Shown here piece by piece: positions 28,594 to 36,482 of a stretch of 64,000 nt of DNA. The translations under genes and the position numbers were made by a program. The notes below the pieces were generated by a model. That model searched no databases, had not been told where the DNA came from, and saw only the letters and a list, made by a program, of their open reading frames with translations. Origin of the DNA: Nonomuraea sp. PA05 (GTDB taxonomy: Bacteria > Actinomycetota > Actinomycetes > Streptosporangiales > Streptosporangiaceae); the NCBI RefSeq assembly GCF_008086045.1, contig NZ_VSEY01000024.1, positions 1 through 64,000 of the forward strand. Reading direction: 5' to 3'. Positions within the stretch are counted from its first letter, which is position 1. Every line of letters starts with the position of its first letter.

Positions 28594-29853
28594 TTACTCG
28601 TGGCGCAAGGCCTGGATCGGCCTGAGCTTGGCCGCCCTGTTGGCGGGATAACTGCCGAAGAACAGCCCGATCCCCAGCGACACGCCCAGCGCCAGCACCA
28701 CCGATGACGGCACGAGGACCGGTTCGATGCCGGCGATGGTGAACCTGGTCCCCACGAACGCCACCAGCACCCCCGACAGCCCCCCGATCAGGCTCAGCAG
28801 CGTCGCCTCCATCAGGAACTGGCCGAGGATGGCGCTCCTGGGAGCGCCGATGGCCTTGCGGATGCCGATCTCGCGCGTGCGCTCGGTGACCGTCACCAGC
28901 ATGATGTTGGTGATGCCGATACCGCCCACCAGCAGCGAGATCGCGGCGACGGCGCCCAGCAGCACGGTGAAGGTGCCGGTCGCCTCGCTGACGGTCTCCT
29001 GCAGAGTGGCCTGGTTGAGTATGCGGTAGTCGGGGTTGTTGTCGGTGATGCCGTGTCGTTGGTTGAGGATAGCCGTGACCTCGGCCTGCGCTGACGTGGT
29101 GGTCTGCGCCGAGGTGGCCTGCACGACGATCTGGCCGAGCGAGCCGAACCCGCTCAGGCTCTGCTGCACGGCCGGCAGCGGCGCGATGGCCACGTCGTCG
29201 GCGTCCTGCATGCCGGTCGACCCGGCCTCCTTCAGCACGCCCACCACCGTGAACGGCACCCCGGACACGCTGATCTGCTTGCCGATCGGGTCCACCGCGC
29301 CGAACAGCTCCTCCACCACGGTCTGGCCGAGCACCACGACCTTCCTGGCGGCCAGCACGTCGTCGTTGAAGAAGTAGGTGCCCTTGGCGACGGGCTTGTT
29401 GACGGCCTCGAAATAGCTGGGGTACGTGCCGACGAACTGCGAGACGGCGTGGCTGGCGGCGCCGTACGTGGCGGTGGAGGAGGAGGCGTTGACCACCGGC
29501 GAGACGCTCCGCACCGACGGGGCCAGCGTCCTGTCGGTCAGCGCCTTGGCGTCGGCCAGGCTGAGCTGCCTGGCCTGGGTGCGCGGGCCGGTGTTCCCGC
29601 CGCCACCGCCGCCGGGACCGCGCATCGCGCCGCCCCCTCCGCCGCCTCCGGAGAAGGACGGGGAGATGGTCAGCGTGTTCGCGCCGAGGCGCTGGATGTT
29701 CTGGGTGATGCTCTGCGAGGAGCCCTCGCCGACCGCGACCAGCATGATGACCGCGGCCACGCCGATGAGGATGCCGAGCGTGGTCAGCGCGCTGCGCATC
29801 TTGTTGGCCAGCAGGCCGCGCAGCGCGAAGCGGAGGATCTCGATCTGGTTCAT
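28594..29853 (-). CDS. MacB-type ABC transporter permease
   Basis: 419 residues. N-terminal helix (ALRGLLANKMRSALTTLGILIGVAAVI), a large extracytoplasmic MacB core domain containing a Gly-rich loop, then three C-terminal helices (FtsX domain, TERTREIGIRKAIGAPR). It acts as a mechanotransmitter with the ATPase next to it. ATG at 29853 overlaps the ATPase stop (ATGA). Typical size and architecture. Confidence 0.93.
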   Translation of the reverse strand: MNQIEILRFALRGLLANKMRSALTTLGILIGVAAVIMLVAVGEGSSQSITQNIQRLGANTLTISPSFSGGGGGGGAMRGPGGGGGGNTGPRTQARQLSLADAKALTDRTLAPSVRSVSPVVNASSSTATYGAASHAVSQFVGTYPSYFEAVNKPVAKGTYFFNDDVLAARKVVVLGQTVVEELFGAVDPIGKQISVSGVPFTVVGVLKEAGSTGMQDADDVAIAPLPAVQQSLSGFGSLGQIVVQATSAQTTTSAQAEVTAILNQRHGITDNNPDYRILNQATLQETVSEATGTFTVLLGAVAAISLLVGGIGITNIMLVTVTERTREIGIRKAIGAPRSAILGQFLMEATLLSLIGGLSGVLVAFVGTRFTIAGIEPVLVPSSVVLALGVSLGIGLFFGSYPANRAAKLRPIQALRHE

Positions 29854-30620
29854 TGAGCGACCGCTCCGTCGTTGTCCGGCAAGCGCGGCGGCGGGCCGTC
29901 CACCGGCGCCTGGCGGCGGTCCTCCACGATCTGGCCGTCCACCAGCCTGATCACCCGCTTGGCGTGCCCGGCCACGTCGTCCTCGTGCGTGATGATCACG
30001 ATCGTCCGGCCGGACGCGCTGAGCCTGTCCATGATCTCCAGGACGTCGTCGGTGGAGGCGGTGTCGAGGTTGCCGGTCGGCTCGTCGGCCAGCAGCAGCG
30101 CGGGAGCGGTGACCAGCGCCCTGGCCACGGCCACGCGCTGCTGCTGGCCGCCGGAGAGCTGGTTCGGCTCGTGGTGCACGCGGTCGGTCAGGCCGACCTG
30201 CCGCAGCGCGGCCAGCGCCCGCTCGCGCCGCTCGGCCTGGCCGACGCCGCCGTACACGAGCGGCAGCTCCACGTTGGCCAGCGCGCTCATGCGCGGGATG
30301 AGGTTGAACGACTGGAAGACGAAGCCGACCCGGCGGTTGCGCAGGATGGCGAGCTGATGCTCGTTCAGCAGGCCGACGTCGGTGCCGTCGATGAGGTACG
30401 AGCCCGACGTCGGGACGTCGAGGCAGCCGAGGATGTTCATGAGCGTCGACTTGCCGGAGCCGGAGGCGCCCATGATGGCCACGTAGTCGCCCTGCTGGAC
30501 GTCCAGGCTGATGCCGCGCAGGGCGCGCACCCTGGCATCGCCCTCGCCGTACTCCTTGACCAGGTTCTGCACGCGCAGGACCGGCACGGGCTCCACGACG
30601 CGCAGGCCCGCCGCCGTCAT
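29850..30620 (-). CDS. MacB/LolD-type ABC transporter ATP-binding protein
   Basis: 256 residues: Walker A GASGSGKST near residue 51, signature LSGGQQQR near 156, Walker B LLADEPTGNLD, and an H-loop in IIITHE. Energises the FtsX-like permease encoded downstream. It begins four bases inside the end of the HlyD-like adaptor gene, so all three exporter parts are coupled. Confidence 0.95.
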   Translation of the reverse strand: MTAAGLRVVEPVPVLRVQNLVKEYGEGDARVRALRGISLDVQQGDYVAIMGASGSGKSTLMNILGCLDVPTSGSYLIDGTDVGLLNEHQLAILRNRRVGFVFQSFNLIPRMSALANVELPLVYGGVGQAERRERALAALRQVGLTDRVHHEPNQLSGGQQQRVAVARALVTAPALLLADEPTGNLDTASTDDVLEIMDRLSASGRTIVIITHEDDVAGHAKRVIRLVDGQIVEDRRQAPVDGPPPRLPDNDGAVAQ

Positions 30621-31777
30621 CGCCCGCCCCCGCCGCCCGGCATGCCGCCGCCTCCGGGGAAACCGCCACCGGTGCCGCCGACGCCGCGCATCCCGCCGCC
30701 GCCGTTGCCACCGTTGCCGCTCGTGCCGGTGGTCGTGGCCGGGGGCACGAGCTGGTCGCCCTCCGACACACCCGACTTGACCTCGGTCAGCGTGGCGCCC
30801 TGGACCCCCACCTCGACGGGCGTCCTGGTCTGCCTGCCGTCCTTCAGCACGGTGACCGTGGTCTGGCCGCCGCTGGTGGAGATCGCCGTGGACGGGACGG
30901 TGACGACGTTCTCCGCCTGGCCCACCACCACCTCGACGGTGGCCGTCTGGCCCAGCCTGACCTGGCTCGGCACCTTGGTGAAGGTGATCGTGACCGGGTA
31001 CTGCACGACGTTGTTGCTGGTGGCGGCGACCGGCTCGATCTGCGTGACCTCGCCGGTGGCCGTGACGCCCGGCAGCGCGTCGAACGTGATCGTGGCCTCC
31101 TGGCCCTGCTTCAGCTTGCCGACGTCCGACTCGGTGAAGGTGCCGACGAGCTGGAGCTTCGCGGTGTCGGCCAGCTCGACGAAGCCGGACGACGCCGAGG
31201 ACGAGCCCGTCGCGCCCGTTCCGCCCGTTCCGCCCGTGGAGCTTTGACCGCTGCTGGAGCCGCCACCCGAGGCCGAGCCGCCCACTGAGCCGTTCACCGC
31301 CGTGACCGTGCCCTTGAACGGCGCCTTCAGGACGGTGCCCGCGACCGTGCGCTGGGCCTCCCTGTAGGCGTTGCGCGCCTTGATGTAGGCGGCGTAGAGC
31401 TGGGCCGTGTCCGTCCCGTCGTCCAGGGCGCTCTGGTACGTGGCCTTCGCGGCCGACAGGCTCTCCTGGGACGCGGCGTCGTCCAGCCTGGCCAGGATGT
31501 CGCCCTTGGCCACCTTGTCCCCGGCTTTGACGTAGATCTTCTCCACGGTCCCGCTCGTCCCGAACGACAGCGCCCTGGCCTGCGAGCTCTCGACCGCTCC
31601 CGACGCGGACACCGAGGCGGTCACGGAGCCCCGGCCCGCGGTCACCGTCCGCACGGCGGTCTCACCCGCGGCCTGTCCCGTGCCGAGCTGAGCGTAGGCG
31701 AGCCCGGCACCGCCCAGCAGGAGCAGCGCGAGCGCTCCGTTGGTAATCAGCGCTCTGCGCCTGATCGACACCTTCAC
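30617..31777 (-). CDS. MacA-like periplasmic adaptor (HlyD family)
   Basis: 386 residues from the GTG at 31777, which puts the membrane anchor (ALITNGALALLLLGGAGLAYA) at the N-terminus. Biotinyl-lipoyl halves (FGTSGTVEKIYVKAGDKVAKGDILARLD and LKAPFKGTVTAVNG) flank a helical hairpin, followed by a beta-barrel domain and a Gly-rich tail. A Ser/Gly/Thr-rich loop interrupts the second lipoyl half. Adaptor for the MacB-type pump encoded downstream. The start could lie further upstream at 31912, but that would fill the divergent promoter. Confidence 0.87.
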   Translation of the reverse strand: MKVSIRRRALITNGALALLLLGGAGLAYAQLGTGQAAGETAVRTVTAGRGSVTASVSASGAVESSQARALSFGTSGTVEKIYVKAGDKVAKGDILARLDDAASQESLSAAKATYQSALDDGTDTAQLYAAYIKARNAYREAQRTVAGTVLKAPFKGTVTAVNGSVGGSASGGGSSSGQSSTGGTGGTGATGSSSASSGFVELADTAKLQLVGTFTESDVGKLKQGQEATITFDALPGVTATGEVTQIEPVAATSNNVVQYPVTITFTKVPSQVRLGQTATVEVVVGQAENVVTVPSTAISTSGGQTTVTVLKDGRQTRTPVEVGVQGATLTEVKSGVSEGDQLVPPATTTGTSGNGGNGGGGMRGVGGTGGGFPGGGGMPGGGGGR

Positions 31778-31800
31778 GAGCGAGGACCCTTGCACACGAT

Positions 31801-31844
31801 GCTGCGCCGTAGCCGTGGGCGAGCTGAACGTCCGCTGGGAACCC
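31801..31844. promoter_or_regulatory. Phased 11-bp repeats between the divergent adaptor genes (copy 1)
   Basis: Contiguous 11-mers GCTGCGCCGTA, GCCGTGGGCGA, GCTGAACGTCC and GCTGGGAACCC. The last two match 21 of 22 bases of an inverted copy near 34180. The spacing of one helical turn is typical of OmpR-family regulator sites. It lies 24 bases upstream of the macA-like start and 80 bases upstream of the gene at 31924. Confidence 0.5.
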
Positions 31845-31923
31845 CGGGCTCCGCGCGGACCTCCAGGTAACTCTGAGGGTGCTCGCAGGCTGGCGCGATC
31901 CTGCTCGGACATGATGTGCCGTC

Positions 31924-33870
31924 ATGAGACCGACTTTCGCGCTGGGCGGCCTCGCCCTCGCCGTGCTCGTGGCCGGCTCCGGCCTCGTGCTGGCGCTGCG
32001 CGACGACACCCCGCCCACCGTCCAGGTACGGCTGGCCTCCGCCCAGCGCGGCCCGGTCACGGCCTCGGTGAGCGCGGCGGGGAGCACCGTGGACGGCTCG
32101 CGCAGGGACCTGGCGTTCGGCTCCTCGGGGACGCTGACCAAGGTGTACGTCAAGGTCGGGACCAAGGTGAAGAAGGGCCAGGTCCTGGCCAGGATCGACG
32201 GGCGGGCGGCGCGCGAGGCGTACGCGGCGGCCAAGGCTGATCTGGCGGCTGCCGAGGAGGCGCTGGAACAGGCGTCCTCGGGAACGGCGGCGGGCAGCTC
32301 GACGGGCGCCGGCGGGACCTCCTCGGCTGCCGGGACCTCCGCTGACCCCGGTACCGGCGGTGGGACTTCCGCCACGTCGTCGGCCGGCACCGGCGGGCGG
32401 GGCTCCACGCCTGGTGGTAGCGGCCGTACCGGTACGACCTGCGCGCCCGCGACGCCCGGTGCGACCTCACCCGCGAAGGGCGCCACCCCGGCTCCCTCCG
32501 GCACTCCCGCCCCGACCGGCGGCGCCGCACCCTCCGGCCCGGCCGCCACCGGTGGCGTCGTGAGCGGCGTACCCGCGCCTCAGGCGACCGGCGGGCAGGA
32601 CGGCGGCAGCCCTGCCCCGCAAGGCAGCGGCAGCACAACAACAGGCGGCGGCAGCACGACGACGAGCGGCGGCAGCGCGACGACGAGCGGCGGCAGCGCG
32701 ACGACGCAAGGCAGCGGTTCGGCCGCGCGGGGCGGCGGCGTGTTCGGGCCGTCCGCGCCGTCCAGCGACGGCACGAGCACGAGCCCCACGCCCGACCCCT
32801 CGCCGCACCCGACGACCACGCCCACTCCCGGCCCCACGGACCCCGAGCCCCAGCCCACGGTGACGGTCACCGTGACGGCCACCGCCACCGCCACCGCCAC
32901 CGCCACCGTCACCGTCACCACGACGGTCACCGCCACCCCGACGCCCGGCGGAACCGGCACCGGCACCGGCCGTCCGGAGGGCCAGCCGGCCACCACCGGC
33001 TCCCCCACCACGTCCGCCCGCCCGTCCACCACCGCCAAGCCCTCCACGAGCGCCAAGCCGTCCACCACCCGGAAGCCGTCGGCGACCGCCAAGCCCGCGA
33101 CGAGCGGAAAGGCCAGGCCGGCCGCGCAACCGTCGCAGGGCTCCTGCGCCACCCCGGGCGGCACCGGCACCGGCAGCCCGGCGGGCACCCCGGGCACGGG
33201 CCAGGCGGCCAGGGGCGGGACGAGCGAGGAGCAGGCCACCGCGAACGTGGACCGCGCCGAGGCCGCTCTGGAGCAGGCCGCCGACGTGGTGCACGGCACC
33301 CGCATCGTGGCTCCGGCGTCCGGCACGGTCCTGTCGATCGGCGGCAAGACGGGCGACACGGCGGGCACCGGCACCTTCATCAGCCTGGGCGACCTGAACG
33401 AGCTGCAGATCTCGGCCATGGTCACCGAGTCCGACGTGAACCGCCTCAAGCTCGGCCAGAAGGCGCAGATCGCGCTGGCCACCAGGAACGGCGAGAAATA
33501 CCAGGGAACGGTCACGGCCATCGCGCCGACCGCGACGGTGGACGGCCAGCTCGTCCGCTACTCGGTCACCCTCGCCTTCGACGAGCCGCCCGCCGGGCTG
33601 ATGCTCGGCCAGACCGCCTCGGTGACGATCACCACGGACGAGTCCGCGGACGCCGTCTACGTGCCTGCCGCCGCGGTGCGTACCAGGTCGGACGGGACCC
33701 AGGTGGTCACCGTGCGCTCCGGCGGCCGGGACTCGGCGAAGGTGGTGCGCACCGGGGTGCGCGGGGACCAGTACGTGGAGGTCGTGTCCGGGCTGACCGA
33801 GGCCGACCAGGTGGTCATGTCGGGCACCACGTCGGGTGAGTTCCCTGACGGAAGCTGGCCGGACGCATGA
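31924..33870 (+). CDS. Second HlyD-like adaptor with a giant low-complexity insertion
   Basis: 648 residues. An N-terminal membrane anchor (ALGGLALAVLVAGSGLVLAL), first lipoyl half (SSGTLTKVYVKVGTKVKKGQVLARIDG), and the start of a helix (YAAAKADLAAAEEALEQA) are followed at about residue 116 by some 315 residues of Ser/Thr/Pro/Gly/Ala, including alternating Val-Thr/Ala-Thr runs and TSAKPST-type repeats. The adaptor fold resumes near 433 (NVDRAEAALEQAADVVHGTRIVAPASGTVLSIGG) and continues with barrel domains. The helical hairpin is therefore replaced or interrupted. Divergent from the MacAB operon and probably a partner or rival adaptor. No ATPase or permease follows it. Confidence 0.85.
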   Translation: MRPTFALGGLALAVLVAGSGLVLALRDDTPPTVQVRLASAQRGPVTASVSAAGSTVDGSRRDLAFGSSGTLTKVYVKVGTKVKKGQVLARIDGRAAREAYAAAKADLAAAEEALEQASSGTAAGSSTGAGGTSSAAGTSADPGTGGGTSATSSAGTGGRGSTPGGSGRTGTTCAPATPGATSPAKGATPAPSGTPAPTGGAAPSGPAATGGVVSGVPAPQATGGQDGGSPAPQGSGSTTTGGGSTTTSGGSATTSGGSATTQGSGSAARGGGVFGPSAPSSDGTSTSPTPDPSPHPTTTPTPGPTDPEPQPTVTVTVTATATATATATVTVTTTVTATPTPGGTGTGTGRPEGQPATTGSPTTSARPSTTAKPSTSAKPSTTRKPSATAKPATSGKARPAAQPSQGSCATPGGTGTGSPAGTPGTGQAARGGTSEEQATANVDRAEAALEQAADVVHGTRIVAPASGTVLSIGGKTGDTAGTGTFISLGDLNELQISAMVTESDVNRLKLGQKAQIALATRNGEKYQGTVTAIAPTATVDGQLVRYSVTLAFDEPPAGLMLGQTASVTITTDESADAVYVPAAAVRTRSDGTQVVTVRSGGRDSAKVVRTGVRGDQYVEVVSGLTEADQVVMSGTTSGEFPDGSWPDA

Positions 33871-33891
33871 CCTCCCGCCGTGCTGGGCACG

Positions 33892-33981
33892 TGACCCGCC
33901 TGACCCGCCCGACCCGCCTGACCCGCCTGACCCGCCTGACCCGCCTGACCCGCCTGACCCGCCTGACCCGCCTGACCCGCC
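33892..33981 (+). repeat. Ten-unit 9-bp tandem repeat (TGACCCGCC)
   Basis: Ten contiguous copies of TGACCCGCC, with one variant (CGACCCGCC, third unit). It begins 22 bases after the adaptor stop codon. No gene covers it convincingly. Confidence 0.95.
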
Positions 33982-34087
33982 GCACGCCCCATCGCCGCGC
34001 CGGACGCGTCCCGCCGCCGTGCGGGACCGGCCCCGGCCCCTGAACGACCGGTCCGGACGGAAACCACCCGCCCGCCCGGCCCGGTCC

Positions 34088-34130
34088 ACCCGGCCGGACT
34101 CCACACCTGCCACTCGGAGTCCGGCCGGGT
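34088..34130. terminator. Bidirectional hairpin terminator between adaptor gene and phoD
   Basis: A perfect 15-bp stem (ACCCGGCCGGACTCC, 34088-34102, with 34116-34130) and a 13-base loop. It lies in the 315-base gap between two convergent genes, so it can serve both. Confidence 0.75.
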
Positions 34131-34146
34131 CTCATCATGTGGACAA

Positions 34147-34190
34147 AACGGTTGAGCGGATCCTCAGCGGGCTCCCAGCGGACGTTCAGC
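34147..34190. promoter_or_regulatory. Phased 11-bp repeats overlapping the phoD stop (copy 2, inverted)
   Basis: Read on the minus strand, four contiguous 11-mers: GCTGAACGTCC, GCTGGGAGCCC, GCTGAGGATCC, GCTCAACCGTT. The first two match copy 1 (31823-31844) at 21 of 22 bases. The end overlaps the phoD stop codon at 34186. Confidence 0.5.
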
Positions 34191-35760
34191 GAACGCGCGG
34201 AGCCGCGGCCTGACCGGCGGCGGCGGCACCGGTGACGGCCGGGATGGTCAGCCGGTGGGCGGTCCTGGCCCGCGCGCCCCTGCGGGAGATGTAATCCAAC
34301 GTCCGGAAATCCACCGACAACTGATCCCGGGTCAGCCGCGCCATCAGATACCCCCGCCGCTGGTCGATGTAGGAGATGTGCGGATTCTCCTGCAACGCCT
34401 CCGAGATCCACGTCCGGTCCCGATACCCGTCCCCGTCGCTGGCGATCGACGACGCCACCAGTTCCCTGGCCACCACCGGCGAGTCAGGATCGTCGAAGTC
34501 GGTCTTCAGCTCGGCCAGGTGGTGCATGTGCGCGTCACCGGTCAGCACGACGGGGTTGGCCGTCCGGCTCAGGGACCCGAGCAGCCGCGTCCGCTCGGCC
34601 GCGTACCCGTCCCACGAGTCGAGGTTCACCTCGCGCCCCGGCCCGATCTTGTAGTCGCGGTGGGCCACCATGATCTGCTGGCCGAGCAGGTTCCAGCGGG
34701 TGGTGGAGTCGTTGAGCCCGCTCTCCAGCCAGCGCCACTGGTCGTCGCCGAGCAGCGTGCGCTGGTCCGCGAGCCGCTCGTCGCAGCCCGCCCGCACCCC
34801 GTCCAGGCACGCCTGGTCATCGCGGAACTGCCGGGTGTCGAGCAGGTGGAAGCGGGCCAGCGTGCCCCAGGAGACGCGGCGGTTGACCCGGAGCACGGCG
34901 CCCTGGATGCTGGCGCGGCGCAGCGGCATGTTCTCGTAGTAGGCCTTGAACGCCTGGGCGCGCCGCTGCTCGAAGCCCGGCGCGCCGGTGCTGGAGACGT
35001 GGCCGGCCCAGTTGTTCTCCACCTCGTGGTCGTCGAACGACATCAGCCACGGCGCGACGGCGTGCGCGGCCTGGAGGTCGGGGTCGCTCTTGTACTGGGC
35101 GTGCCGGAGCCGGTAGTCGGCGAGGGTCTGGCACTTGCCCGGCGTGTGGGTGCGTACGCGACCGGCGAGGGCGGTGTAGCCGCTGGGGCCGTACTCGTAC
35201 ATGTAGTCGCCGAGGAAGACGACCAGGTCGGGCTCCTGCTCTGCGAGGCGGCGGTAGGCCGTGTAGTAGCCGTGCTCGTAGTGGGCGCAGGCGGCCACCG
35301 CGAAGTTGAGCGGGGTCTCTCCTGCGGGCGACGTCCTGGTGCGGCCGGCCGGGGAGAGACGGCCCTGGCTCCTGAACCGGTAGAAGTAGTCGCGTCCCGG
35401 TTCGAGCCCCTTCAGCTCGACGTGCACGCTGTGGGCGTCGCGTGCCCTCGCGGTGGCCGTTCCGGACTTGACCACCTTGGCGAAGCGCTCGTCCGTGGCG
35501 ACCTGCCAGCCGACCTCGACGTCGCGGGAGGGCATGCCGCCCCGCCCGTCGCCGCCGAGCGGGTCGACGGCCAGCCTGGTCCACAGGACGAAGCCGTCGG
35601 CGGAGGGGTCGCCGGAGGCCACGCCGAGGGTGAACGGGTCGGATCTGAGTGTCCTGGAGGAGGACACGGCCGCCGCCTGGGCGGCGGGCTGCGGGAGGAG
35701 AAGGCCGGCTGTCGCCGCTGTCAGGAAGGCTCTGCGGTCCACGTTCCCAGGTATGTCCAC
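34186..35760 (-). CDS. phoD: PhoD-type alkaline phosphatase/phosphodiesterase, Tat-exported
   Basis: 524 residues from the GTG at 35760. A twin-arginine signal (DRRAFLTAATAGLLLPQPAAQA) directs the folded metalloenzyme outside the cell. A Fn3-like PhoD N-terminal domain (LGVASGDPSADGFVLWTRL) precedes the catalytic domain with metal motifs FLGDYMYEYG, FDDHEVENNWAG and LTGDAHMHHL. It releases phosphate from phosphodiesters and monoesters. GTG at 35742 is an alternative start that would be nearly leaderless behind the PHO-like box. Expected to be PhoP-controlled. Confidence 0.93.
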   Translation of the reverse strand: MDIPGNVDRRAFLTAATAGLLLPQPAAQAAAVSSSRTLRSDPFTLGVASGDPSADGFVLWTRLAVDPLGGDGRGGMPSRDVEVGWQVATDERFAKVVKSGTATARARDAHSVHVELKGLEPGRDYFYRFRSQGRLSPAGRTRTSPAGETPLNFAVAACAHYEHGYYTAYRRLAEQEPDLVVFLGDYMYEYGPSGYTALAGRVRTHTPGKCQTLADYRLRHAQYKSDPDLQAAHAVAPWLMSFDDHEVENNWAGHVSSTGAPGFEQRRAQAFKAYYENMPLRRASIQGAVLRVNRRVSWGTLARFHLLDTRQFRDDQACLDGVRAGCDERLADQRTLLGDDQWRWLESGLNDSTTRWNLLGQQIMVAHRDYKIGPGREVNLDSWDGYAAERTRLLGSLSRTANPVVLTGDAHMHHLAELKTDFDDPDSPVVARELVASSIASDGDGYRDRTWISEALQENPHISYIDQRRGYLMARLTRDQLSVDFRTLDYISRRGARARTAHRLTIPAVTGAAAAGQAAAPRVR

Positions 35761-35804
35761 CTGCGCTGACTCCGCCGTGACCGCGGAGTCAAGCGTGGGT
35801 GAAC
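35761..35804 (-). promoter_or_regulatory. PHO-box-like repeats directly upstream of phoD
   Basis: Read towards phoD: GTTCACCCACG, CTTGACTCCGC, GGTCACGGCGG and AGTCAGCGCAG, four contiguous 11-mers. The first matches the Streptomyces PhoP unit G(G/T)TCAYYYR(G/C)G at all 11 positions; the others match 7, 8 and 6. They abut the GTG at 35760; a CATACCT -10-like stretch follows. Confidence 0.7.
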
Positions 35805-35905
35805 AGCGTCGGTCGGTCAGCGTGCGCCCGTGGCCCACCGGGGTTGCGAGCGTGGGTGAACAGCGCCGGCCGGTCAGCGTGCGCCCGTGGCCCGCCAGGG
35901 TTCGG
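35792..35905. repeat. 57-bp tandem duplication across the HAD gene 3' end
   Basis: Two units, 35792-35848 and 35849-35905, differ at about six positions. The second unit contains the last codons and stop of the HAD hydrolase; the first is a non-coding copy beyond the stop. Each unit carries a perfect PHO-type 11-mer (GTTCACCCACG, minus strand). Confidence 0.9.
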
Positions 35906-36482
35906 AACGCAGTGCCGCCCTGAGCGTGTCCGCGTCGGTGAAGGGCACCCCGGTCATGCCCGCCCGCCGCGCCCCCTCGACGTTCTCCGGCCGGTCGTCG
36001 ATGAAGACGATCTCGGCGGGGTCGGCGCCGAGCCCGCGCGCCAGCTCGTCGTAGATCTCCCGGTCCGGCTTCACCAGCCCCATCCTCCCGCTGTAGAAGC
36101 GCCGTCCGATGGCGGAGATCCAGGGCAGCTCGTCCAGGCCGTCTCCGACGCACACAGGCGCGTTGGACAGCAGCGCCACGTCGCGGCCGGACTCCAGCAG
36201 CTCACCGAGCAGGGTGACGGTGCCGTGGTTGGGGTAGGCCCAGCTCGCCACGTCCATGGCGACCAGCCGGGCGACCTCGCGCTGGGCGGCGGGCCTGCCC
36301 AGGACGGCCGACCAGTAGGCGTGCGGGCTCAGGCTCGCCCGGTCGAAGTCGAGCCGGTGCTCCCAGTAGCCGCGCTTGAAGGACTCGGGCTCGGCCCCCA
36401 CGGCCAGCGCCATGGCCTCGGCGTCGGACTCGGGCTGGGGCAGGGAAAGAACACCGCCGTAGTCGAAGACTATCCACGTCAT
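35874..36482 (-). CDS. HAD-superfamily hydrolase (YihX/epoxide-hydrolase-N type)
   Basis: 202 residues. Motif I IVFDYGGVL with nucleophile Asp near 7, motif II LLSNAP, motif III Lys in GLVKPDREIY, motif IV FIDDRPENV. Soluble phosphatase-like enzyme, substrate unknown. The ATG at 36482 overlaps the stop of the hydrolase gene upstream (ATGA). Its final codons are part of a 57-bp duplication that continues downstream. Confidence 0.88.
   Translation of the reverse strand: MTWIVFDYGGVLSLPQPESDAEAMALAVGAEPESFKRGYWEHRLDFDRASLSPHAYWSAVLGRPAAQREVARLVAMDVASWAYPNHGTVTLLGELLESGRDVALLSNAPVCVGDGLDELPWISAIGRRFYSGRMGLVKPDREIYDELARGLGADPAEIVFIDDRPENVEGARRAGMTGVPFTDADTLRAALRSEPWRATGAR

Noticed and set aside
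31777..31912. Longer start for the macA-like gene at 31912
   Set aside because: It would add 45 residues of Pro/Arg/Ser before the membrane anchor and fill nearly all of the divergent promoter, including the phased repeats.
33892..33981. CRISPR array
   Set aside because: Units are 9 bp and contiguous, without spacers, and no cas genes are present.
34133..34138. Truncated second copy of the adaptor gene start (ATGATGAGACC) after the 11-bp repeats
   Set aside because: The match to the adaptor start is only a few bases and these bases flank the terminator stem; no further similarity follows.
33871..34185. A gene in the gap between the second adaptor and phoD
   Set aside because: The 315 bases are accounted for by a 9-bp array, a hairpin terminator and the phased repeats; remaining frames are low-complexity.
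33836..34213. Plus-strand frame coding a Pro-Pro-Asp repeat protein
   Set aside because: It comes from the 9-bp array, overlaps the adaptor gene and the terminator hairpin, and lacks a ribosome site.
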